From NCBI GenBank assembly GCA_020636745.1, contig JACJXH010000006.1, positions 124,001-188,000 of the forward strand: DNA of 64,000 nucleotides. The letters run 5' to 3'. Position numbers and translations under genes: made by a program. Shown here one piece after another: positions 1 through 6,137 of this stretch. Numbering within the stretch: position 1 is the stretch's first letter; every line of letters begins with the position of its first letter. The stretch is from Lentimicrobiaceae bacterium. Lineage in GTDB: Bacteria > Bacteroidota > Bacteroidia > Bacteroidales > Lentimicrobiaceae. The notes beneath the pieces are model-generated. The model was not told the DNA's origin. It searched no databases and was given only the letters and a program-made list of their open reading frames with translations.

Positions 1-97
1 GAATAACACTTTCAAAGGTACATATATATATAAACAGCCATATTGTACCAACAAGTGACATTATCATTTATAAACGGTGATTTTTTCGTTAAAAATA

Positions 98-111
98 TTG
101 ATATATATCAC
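98..111. promoter_or_regulatory. FNR-like palindrome inside an inverted repeat
   Basis: The sequence TTGATATATATCAC matches the FNR/CRP-superfamily consensus TTGAT-N4-ATCAA at 9 of 10 defined positions. The same architecture recurs at 3467-3480 upstream of the Crp/Fnr-type gene. The site also forms part of a longer inverted repeat (73-81 with 107-115), so it could instead be a hairpin belonging to a gene outside the window. Confidence 0.35.
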
Positions 112-323
112 CGTTGAAGTGGAAAGTAACCTGATTTATGCTTGTCTTTTTCAATGAATTCCAGTCAGGATAAGGGTAGATGGATGCTTGGGTGTTGACT
201 GATTCAAAGGCTTAATTACTTTGTTTTTGAGGAAGGATGATTTGATTAACTGCATAGCAGGACCAGGATTCCGGAGGAGAAATAATCAATTGAAACCAAG
301 ATCAATCCGGATAAGACTAAAAC

Positions 324-353
324 AAAAGAGGCTCCGGTTATGGAGCCTCTTTT
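324..353 (-). terminator. Intrinsic terminator of the cytochrome operon
   Basis: AAAAGAGGCTCC (324-335) pairs perfectly with GGAGCCTCTTTT (342-353) around a 6-nt loop. Read on the minus strand it follows the stop of the multiheme cytochrome gene by about 20 nt and ends in a T-rich run. Confidence 0.85.
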
Positions 354-372
354 GCTGGAAATTGGATAATTA

Positions 373-1413
373 CTATAAAGCCTCGTTGAGGTTCTGGAGT
401 AACTTTTTGATATACTTTGGATTATGAACACCAAGACTTTTGTCTTCGGTCAATGCTTTGTAATCGAGGCAAGCACCTGCAACAAGAGCAGGATATGTTC
501 CGCTTACCGAGTTGTCGCTACCTTCCCTGGTAATGCCTGTAGCATCAAGTTTCACTTTTAATTCAGCGAGTAAGGTGGCGATTTCAGCCTGGAATTCTTC
601 AGTAAAAGCAGCTACATCTTCACCTTCGTGGCAGCCTGCAGTTGTACAGCCGGTAGTGTTGAGTGTTTCTCCCATCCAGAAAGTGTGACCTCCTGAAGTG
701 TTACCTGAACCGTTAGCCATATGGCAGGTTACGCAAGCGTCAGCAATCTGGGTAGAATGAGCTGAGTTAACAAGGCCTGTGCCTACTTCAAATAATCCCA
801 TGCCAACACCGGCAATTGTATTTGCCTGTGGGCCATGGTGAACACCGTAACGGGTGTTGGTAACAACAATGTCAGCTCCTCCAACTACTGGGAAAGGCTC
901 AACAGTGCGTCCCTGATGGCAACTGGCGCAAACATTGCCTTTGCCAAAATCGTGGGTGGCACCATTGGTGTTTCTGAGTGCAACTGCTCCACTCACTGTT
1001 AAAGCAAGATCACCTGCTTCGTAAGTTTCATGTATGGCATGGCAAGTATAACAATTGGGTGGAACAGGATTGTCGATTTTAGCTCCTGTTGCTGTCCAAT
1101 CGTAACTGCCGTCAAGATTGCCACGGAAACCCTGGCTTGTGTGACATACTGCACATTCACCGGTATTTCTTGCAAATGCTGTTCCCAATGAGTGCATGGA
1201 AGCGGCGCTCTGAAGCTCTTTGGCATATAATACCTGATTGCTGCTATGACAAACAATACATGAGGCAGTTCCATCGGTACCATTTGTGCCATTTGTGCCA
1301 TCCTTACCGGCGAGTCCCTGAGGACCCTCCTTGGTACAGCCGGTCATAAATAAATTGCCGGCAATCAGCAATCCTGTTGCGATGGCAGTTAATAATAGAT
1401 GTTTTTGTTTCAT
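373..1413 (-). CDS. Multiheme c-type cytochrome lipoprotein
   Basis: A 346-residue exported cytochrome. The N-terminus is an SPII signal with lipobox MTGC (Cys26), followed by a short collagen-like Gly-X-Y stretch (about 31-49) that probably works as a flexible linker. Heme-binding CxxCH motifs are at residues 52-56, 87-91, 121-125, 162-166 and 227-231; a sixth, unusual CX4CH motif (CTTAGCH) is at 256-262, giving five or six hemes. Many extra His residues could be distal ligands. The C-terminal 80 residues have no heme motif and look helical. It is the last gene of a four-gene operon (two other cytochromes and a beta-barrel) and is followed by a terminator. I infer an electron-transfer role at the outer membrane or cell surface; the electron donor and acceptor cannot be told. 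I cannot assign it to a named multiheme family. Confidence 0.88.
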   Translation of the reverse strand: MKQKHLLLTAIATGLLIAGNLFMTGCTKEGPQGLAGKDGTNGTNGTDGTASCIVCHSSNQVLYAKELQSAASMHSLGTAFARNTGECAVCHTSQGFRGNLDGSYDWTATGAKIDNPVPPNCYTCHAIHETYEAGDLALTVSGAVALRNTNGATHDFGKGNVCASCHQGRTVEPFPVVGGADIVVTNTRYGVHHGPQANTIAGVGMGLFEVGTGLVNSAHSTQIADACVTCHMANGSGNTSGGHTFWMGETLNTTGCTTAGCHEGEDVAAFTEEFQAEIATLLAELKVKLDATGITREGSDNSVSGTYPALVAGACLDYKALTEDKSLGVHNPKYIKKLLQNLNEAL

Positions 1414-1482
1414 TTTTCTGTGAATTTTGTTTGTGAAAGTGTGATTTTGTTTGTGTGGATTTAAATTAAACAGTTGTTCTAG

Positions 1483-1546
1483 CTTCCTTTTAACCTGCAG
1501 CAGCAGTTGATTTTCCCGGTAACTCTGTCTTAAGGTTAGAAGGAAG
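1483..1546 (-). other. Intercistronic hairpin in cytochrome operon
   Basis: CTTCCTTTTAACCT (1483-1496) pairs with AGGTTAGAAGGAAG (1533-1546) with one mismatch, enclosing 36 nt. It lies in the 156-bp gap between the monoheme and multiheme cytochrome genes. No T-run follows on the minus strand, so a role in mRNA processing or stability is more likely than termination. Confidence 0.45.
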
Positions 1547-1569
1547 TAAAAACAAAAGTTCAGTGCATG

Positions 1570-1986
1570 CTATTTTTTCATGGTACGCATGTAATAAACA
1601 ACTGCCCAACGATCAGATTCATCCGTAATCTTTTTTTCAAAATTGGGCATTTCATCACGACCAATTATAGATTGATAATAGATTTCACCGTCAGTTTGAT
1701 CCTGAAATGCTTTGGTTGAAAAGTCGCCTGTGCTTGTTTTCAGACTGGCAGCTTTAGGGCCATCACCCAGTCCTTTGGCACCATGGCATGATTTGCAGTT
1801 TTTATTATACAACTCTTTACCAGTTGTATTGATGGATGCGTCACCTGCTTTAATAGTACTTTTCATACTTTTATATTTTGCAGGAATAACCCATGGGCTG
1901 CCTGGTTTCTGAATCATGGCCAGGTTTATGGTCAGCATAAAAATTGCTGTGGTGAAAATTGCGATGAGTTTAACCGGATTTTTCAT
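1570..1986 (-). CDS. Monoheme c-type cytochrome
   Basis: A 138-residue class I cytochrome c. An N-terminal hydrophobic segment (about 7-25) is an uncleaved anchor or signal peptide. The heme motif CKSCH is at residues 64-68 and the likely distal ligand is Met113 in DEMPNF; the arrangement (NYNKNCKSCHG, then GDGPKA, then MPNF) fits the cytochrome_CBB3/CccA type. It would shuttle electrons in the periplasm. It sits 44 bp downstream of the beta-barrel gene and 156 bp upstream of the multiheme gene, all on the minus strand, so it is very likely co-transcribed with both. Family-level assignment is secure; the redox partners are inferred only from gene order. Confidence 0.9.
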   Translation of the reverse strand: MKNPVKLIAIFTTAIFMLTINLAMIQKPGSPWVIPAKYKSMKSTIKAGDASINTTGKELYNKNCKSCHGAKGLGDGPKAASLKTSTGDFSTKAFQDQTDGEIYYQSIIGRDEMPNFEKKITDESDRWAVVYYMRTMKK

Positions 1987-2030
1987 GGTAGTACGATTTT
2001 GGTTTATGATTTAAAAAATGGTTAAGTTGA

Positions 2031-2960
2031 TTAGAAATTCCAAAGGCGGGTTATGTTCAAACCAATAAGAATACCTCCGTCAAAGAAATCATTCTTATTA
2101 AACATAATATCCTCCTGAGGTAAAATGCCTTGAGCAGAGGCAAGGTAAACATGAAATGCATGTGTGCTGGTTGAAACCTCAAGCCCGATACTCAGATTAG
2201 GCTTCACAGTGCCAACAATATCGTTCACTTCTTTGGTATGTTCTGAAATTCCCTGAATCTGTAAAGGGAAATCGCCTCCAATAATAATTGAACTTTGTGG
2301 TGAAAATTTAACTCTTCCGGCAAATGAAATTGAAACGCGGTCGTGGTCTGTAAGAGAGTCCATTGAATTGTAGTGAGTAAAGCCTGGCGCTATCTGCAGT
2401 GAGAACTTATCGTTAAACCTGCGTGATATTATAATCTGGCTGAAATAGCTGAAGCGGTTGCTGAATTTATAGTTTACACCAAACTTGCCGTCAGCGCTTC
2501 CGTCAATTCCAATTACCTCGTAAACAGACACTGTGACCGGTATTTTGTTTGACCGGGTTTGTTGAAGAACATTGTATTTTATCTGAATATCCTGCATTTT
2601 GTTAAACTTGGTAGTTCCTATTCCAACCATCAGGTTGTCAAGGATGCTGTAGTTTAAGCCAAGACGAATATTTGATGGTGCCCAAATGCCGAAAAGATCG
2701 GTTGCTCCATTATCCATTGTTCCAAAACGATGCTGAATAATCATTTCCAGTGTTTTGGATGGTTGCAGTGTGGTGGTTGCTCCGTCGAACAATAGTCCAC
2801 TTTCAAATGCCGGACGTGCCGGACGTTCTTTAACAGGTGCTTCGGAAGTTTCTTCCTGTGCAAATCCTGTAAAGTGGCTTAGCAGCATGGCAATGGCTAC
2901 AAGGGCACTTATTCTTTTTATATGGCTGAGTTTTTTCATTATGAGTAGCTTTGTGTTCAT
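2031..2960 (-). CDS. DUF5777-like outer-membrane beta-barrel protein
   Basis: A 309-residue secreted protein. The first Met gives an 8-residue lead; the Met at residue 8 (start at 2939) followed by KKLSHIKR gives a more typical signal peptide, ending near FAQ. The mature part is a succession of alternating-hydrophobicity strands (for example ROWs around LMVGIGTTKF, VSVYEVIGI, GILIGLNITRLWNF) ending in an aromatic residue (Phe), as outer-membrane barrels do. It resembles the Bacteroidota DUF5777 barrel family, often found beside c-type cytochromes. It lies between two cytochrome genes: 9 bp after the CX4CH lipoprotein gene and 44 bp before the monoheme gene. A porin-like role in a cytochrome conduit is possible but not shown. 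Confidence 0.75.
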   Translation of the reverse strand: MNTKLLIMKKLSHIKRISALVAIAMLLSHFTGFAQEETSEAPVKERPARPAFESGLLFDGATTTLQPSKTLEMIIQHRFGTMDNGATDLFGIWAPSNIRLGLNYSILDNLMVGIGTTKFNKMQDIQIKYNVLQQTRSNKIPVTVSVYEVIGIDGSADGKFGVNYKFSNRFSYFSQIIISRRFNDKFSLQIAPGFTHYNSMDSLTDHDRVSISFAGRVKFSPQSSIIIGGDFPLQIQGISEHTKEVNDIVGTVKPNLSIGLEVSTSTHAFHVYLASAQGILPQEDIMFNKNDFFDGGILIGLNITRLWNF

Positions 2961-2969
2961 TAAAATGAT

Positions 2970-3359
2970 TTAATTATTCTTAGCGCCTTGCTGTATCCAG
3001 GCAAGAATTACACTTGCATCTGTGGCCGTTGCAAAACTTTTCATACTTCCTGAACTCACACTGGTATAAATCAAACTGTTTGATGGTGTGTTCTGGTCTA
3101 TCAAGTTGTTTTGTGTAAGGCTGTTGTATGCGTTTGACGGTGAAAGATCAGGTGAGAATGCACCTGCTGCATGACAGCCACTCATATTGCAACTGCTATT
3201 AAAAATAGGCATGATGTCTGTTGCGAAACTGATTTCTTCTGTTGGTACAGGAACTCTTTCCGGTTCAACGAATTCATATTCGCATCCACTTAGTAATGCC
3301 ATAATTGCAATCGCGGCGATGGCGATTGTCGGTGTAAATCTGGATGTTAATTTCTTCAT
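2970..3359 (-). CDS. Small cytochrome-like lipoprotein with CX4CH heme motif
   Basis: A 129-residue lipoprotein: SPII signal with lipobox LSGC (Cys26), a proline-rich linker, then a compact domain with the sequence pattern FxxDIMPIFNSSC followed by a heme-binding-like CNMSGCH (residues 57-63) and a P-D-L-S-P-x-x-A-Y segment. The pattern is common in small Bacteroidota cytochromes in which the heme site is CX3-4CH rather than CxxCH. Met106 (GSMKSF) is a candidate distal ligand. It is the first gene of the cytochrome-barrel operon and starts 213 bp from the divergent Crp/Fnr-type gene. That heme is attached is inferred from the motif only. Confidence 0.72.
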   Translation of the reverse strand: MKKLTSRFTPTIAIAAIAIMALLSGCEYEFVEPERVPVPTEEISFATDIMPIFNSSCNMSGCHAAGAFSPDLSPSNAYNSLTQNNLIDQNTPSNSLIYTSVSSGSMKSFATATDASVILAWIQQGAKNN

Positions 3360-3466
3360 AATGGTTGCTTTCTTTAACAGTTCAAAGAAACTACTTATAC
3401 AGTTATGAACATCTGTAGAAATAGTGATATATTTGCAGGCACGTGGTGATTTATTCTTTGTTTTGA

Positions 3467-3488
3467 TTGATTTATATCATTTAAATGA
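3467..3488. promoter_or_regulatory. FNR-like operator and overlapping 12-bp palindrome
   Basis: TTGATTTATATCAT (3467-3480) matches TTGAT-N4-ATCAA at 9 of 10 positions. It overlaps a perfect palindrome TCATTTAAATGA (3477-3488). Both lie between the divergent cytochrome operon and the Crp/Fnr-type gene. The box is centred about 58-60 bp upstream of the start site predicted from the promoter at 3494-3527, the usual place for class I activation, so autoregulation and control of the cytochrome operon are both plausible. Confidence 0.5.
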
Positions 3489-3493
3489 GTGAT

Positions 3494-3527
3494 TTTGCAC
3501 ATTATGTAGAATGATTCTTTATATTTG
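3494..3527 (+). promoter_or_regulatory. Promoter of the Crp/Fnr-type gene
   Basis: TTTG (3494-3497), a 22-bp spacer and TATATTTG (3520-3527) match the Bacteroidota -33/-7 consensus. The -7 element overlaps the first ATG of the frame at 3525, which rules that ATG out as the translation start. Confidence 0.6.
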
Positions 3528-3572
3528 TTACTGCGTGTTGAATGTGTTTTTTATTTAAAGAAAACAATATTT

Positions 3573-4265
3573 ATGAGTAAAGTGATGAATGCCAGATGTT
3601 TGCTTTGTCAGGCCCGTTCTGAAATTTTCGATTCTTTAAAAACAGATGAATTGGAAAGGGTGGAAACATGCCGGGTGAGTATGCATTATAACCCTGGTGA
3701 AATTATCTTTAAACAGGGTTCACCTTGCCATGATTTTGTTTGTGTAACTTCGGGGCTTGTCAAATTATACATTGAGGGAGAGCACGATCGCAAACTTATT
3801 GTTGGATTTGCCAAGCCTGTAGATTATATTTTCGTTCCTGGAGCGTATGTGGATAAAAGACATCATTTTACTGCAATTGCATGTGAAGATACAACCGCTT
3901 GCCTGGTGAGTTCTGAAGTTATTCAGGAGCTGGTAAAGACAAATAATGCGTTTGCCAATAGTTTTATTACAAAAATTAGTATGCAGGCCATTGATATGTT
4001 TAGCCAGATTAGCAGCCTGGCTCAAAAACAAATTCCAGGTCGCATGGCAGGCACCTTGCTACATCTGTCAAAGGGGGTTTACCAGGCCAATCCATTTACC
4101 TCATTTCTTACGCGACAGGATTTGGCTGATATGTCGGGTATGACGAAAGAAAGTGCCATCAGGGCCTTAAAATCTTTTAAAGAAGATGGGTTGGTTGCCA
4201 TTGATGGAAATGTAATTGAATTGCTGAATATACCCATGCTTGAAACCATCAGCCGTAATGGCTAA
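3573..4265 (+). CDS. Crp/Fnr-family transcriptional regulator
   Basis: A 230-residue regulator counted from the ATG at 3573 (a further ATG at 3585 is possible; the upstream ATG at 3525 lies in the promoter). It has a cyclic-nucleotide-binding-type jelly roll (about 20-135), a dimerisation helix and a C-terminal winged helix with LTRQDLADMSGMTKESAIRALK. The recognition helix has Glu-x-x-x-Arg (ESAIR), the pair that reads TGA/TCA half-sites in CRP and FNR. The N-terminus has a CLLC motif (Cys9, Cys12) and further cysteines at 33, 52 and 57, which could bind an iron-sulfur cluster or act as thiol switches; this is not proven. It is divergent from the cytochrome operon, with an FNR-like box between them, so redox control of that operon is the obvious hypothesis. 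Confidence 0.88.
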   Translation: MSKVMNARCLLCQARSEIFDSLKTDELERVETCRVSMHYNPGEIIFKQGSPCHDFVCVTSGLVKLYIEGEHDRKLIVGFAKPVDYIFVPGAYVDKRHHFTAIACEDTTACLVSSEVIQELVKTNNAFANSFITKISMQAIDMFSQISSLAQKQIPGRMAGTLLHLSKGVYQANPFTSFLTRQDLADMSGMTKESAIRALKSFKEDGLVAIDGNVIELLNIPMLETISRNG

Positions 4266-4371
4266 TTTTTTACTGAAGGATGTTGGGTGTTGATTGGAAC
4301 CGAGATAATGCTAATTCTCTGATTTTTATGATTGACAGGTCTTCCAACAATGCTGTGTTGCCTTTATTTTA

Positions 4372-5754
4372 CTAATATGAAAAGAGGTTGATGTTACTCG
4401 TTCCTCCCGGAAGTATAGTAAACGAGTTTTCTATGGTGTACATGGCCCTTTCTGCATTTTTAGAACGATATATAACCTGGTAGTTCCCCGGCTGTAAAAC
4501 CAGCGTTTCCTGCAATACATTTTCCCTCAAATCATAAACCCATTCAAGCTGGCCGTTTCTTTCTATAAAAAGGCTGCCATAACCATTCACACTTTTTCTG
4601 ATCACAACTATCCCGGGCAGTGGTATGTCAATAGTTGTTGTCTGACTTTGAGAAATGGTTACATCGTTAAGGTAAAGCCTTGGTAATGTGAGTATTTCAA
4701 TATCATATTTGCCGCAAATGTATTTTTTTGTTTCGCCAAACCCCTGTGCACATAAAGTTTGCATTTTTCCATGCTGTCTTATAATGGCCTGAAGATTTTT
4801 AACAATACGCTCATTTGCTCCTATTTTCAGATTCAGATAACCTTGTGGAGCACTCAGCGTGGCCGTAACATGCGACCCGGGGGTCAGGCTTATACTGTCG
4901 AGCCGGACAGGCGGAACAGTGTGAACCACCAGGTCGTAATTGAGCATTGGGTCAAGTGTCATGGTGTCAGGAAGCCCGATGTGATTCAGGGTGTGTATAA
5001 AGTTGTATTTCAACTTTCCTGTTGCATGATCATAAAAAGTCATATTCACATTTGTTTCTGTTGGCTTGTTGTTTATATCAAGCAGATTAACCTGTAATGT
5101 TGTGGCGTTGAGTGCCTGGCTAATTACTGAGCTTAAAGCCTTTTGAAAGGCTGTTTCGCTGGAGGCGTCATAATATGTGCCAACACAATTGAATGCTTCC
5201 TTAAAATCACGTCCTATGCCAATAATAAAAGGTTTCATGGCCACACCACTTTTCTGCAGAGCAATGGAAGCTGCGCATGGATCACCTGCACACTCTTCAA
5301 TACCATCAGTGATGAGTATGATGATATTTTTGCAATTATCGCAGGCCGGAAAGTCGCCTGCAGCCTGTTCAAGCGCATAAGATAGGGGGGTAGTTCCTTT
5401 GGGTTCAAGGCTTTGGATTCGTGTTTTGACTTTGCTGAAATTATCAAACGAAAAAGGAATCTCAAGTTTGGTGTCATTACAGTCTGCAGGCGGATATGGC
5501 TTCTGATGCCCGTAAACGCGAAGTGCAACCTGCAAATTGTCAAATGACGACAGGCTGTCGAGCAAACTACTCATCATTTTTTTTGCAATATTCATCTTTA
5601 TGTCGCTCTGCCATCTGCCTACCATACTTTGCGAAGCATCAAAAACAAACAGTATTCTGCTTAATGGTTCTCCCTCATTTTGATTCGATTTGTTTTGGGC
5701 AGAAATAAACAATGGGAAAAGAATGAATATGAGCAGAAACTTCTTTTTTGTCAT
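4372..5754 (-). CDS. Secreted von Willebrand factor A domain protein
   Basis: A 460-residue protein with a cleavable signal peptide (about 1-19, ending ISAQ). Residues 31-220 form a VWA domain with an intact MIDAS: DASQS at 39-43, Thr121/122 in KGTTPL, and Asp150 in ITDGIEEC. Cysteine pairs (92, 138/141, 155/160) suggest disulfides. The C-terminal half is a series of beta-rich segments, with a repeated carboxypeptidase-regulatory-like pattern (LPGIVVIRKS, LQPGNYQVIYRS). It resembles the secreted Ca-activated-chloride-channel-like VWA proteins that bind ligands through a metal. It stands alone between convergent and divergent neighbours. The ligand is unknown. Confidence 0.8.
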   Translation of the reverse strand: MTKKKFLLIFILFPLFISAQNKSNQNEGEPLSRILFVFDASQSMVGRWQSDIKMNIAKKMMSSLLDSLSSFDNLQVALRVYGHQKPYPPADCNDTKLEIPFSFDNFSKVKTRIQSLEPKGTTPLSYALEQAAGDFPACDNCKNIIILITDGIEECAGDPCAASIALQKSGVAMKPFIIGIGRDFKEAFNCVGTYYDASSETAFQKALSSVISQALNATTLQVNLLDINNKPTETNVNMTFYDHATGKLKYNFIHTLNHIGLPDTMTLDPMLNYDLVVHTVPPVRLDSISLTPGSHVTATLSAPQGYLNLKIGANERIVKNLQAIIRQHGKMQTLCAQGFGETKKYICGKYDIEILTLPRLYLNDVTISQSQTTTIDIPLPGIVVIRKSVNGYGSLFIERNGQLEWVYDLRENVLQETLVLQPGNYQVIYRSKNAERAMYTIENSFTILPGGTSNINLFSY

Positions 5755-6137
5755 GTTTGGGCTATTTCCGGTTGATTTTTATCGGCTTAATTCATGCATT
5801 CATAAACGAGCCCATAAACTATTTTACGTTAAATTTTAAAGGTTCTGTTGAGTGTGTGACAAATTCCGGCAGTCAGGCCTTGCCATATTTTCAACAAGCT
5901 GTATGATTCTGAAAAATGCATTTACATCGGGTAAACAATATCAATTAAATATGTGTATGTCCGATATGGCTCTCCCTTTTTGTCTAAAAATCCAGTGCAA
6001 TGCCTTTTCCCTTCAAAAATATAGCTTTTTCAATTCCTTTAACTCATTTTTCAATAAAATCTAAAAGTATTAAAGGCATCGTAGTACCTTTGGCTGGGTA
6101 AATTTGGGCGTAAAATTTCACTTATTTCTTTTCGTGT
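5755..6137. other. 383-bp intergenic region between divergent genes
   Basis: The region separates the VWA gene (minus) from the NagZ fusion (plus). A 70-codon open frame at 5852-6064 has no signal, no recognisable motif and a composition unlike the neighbours, so I do not call it. Two exact matches to TAnnTTTG, TACCTTTG (6085-6092) and TAAATTTG (6099-6106), lie 32-46 bp before the ATG of the NagZ fusion and probably mark its promoter; no good -33 element is visible. Confidence 0.45.

Larger units (their letters stand above)
1..372. other. Left-edge intergenic region
   Basis: No convincing gene lies here; the one open frame (221-427, plus) overlaps the end of the cytochrome gene and has no family resemblance. 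The stretch holds a 9-bp perfect inverted repeat, AACGGTGAT (73-81) and ATCACCGTT (107-115), and inside it an FNR-like palindrome TTGAT-N4-ATCAC at 98-111, followed by the terminator at 324-353. What lies to the left of the window is unknown, so the target of any regulation here cannot be named. Confidence 0.5.

Noticed and set aside
221..427. Plus-strand open frame of 68 codons
   Set aside because: It overlaps the cytochrome terminator and the end of that gene, is rich in Arg/Leu from chance reading and has no start context.
3525..3572. First ATG of the Crp/Fnr frame
   Set aside because: It lies on the -7 promoter element; the ATG at 3573 fits the family N-terminus.
5852..6064. Small plus-strand open frame in the VWA-NagZ gap
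   Set aside because: No signal peptide, domain or codon-use likeness to neighbours.
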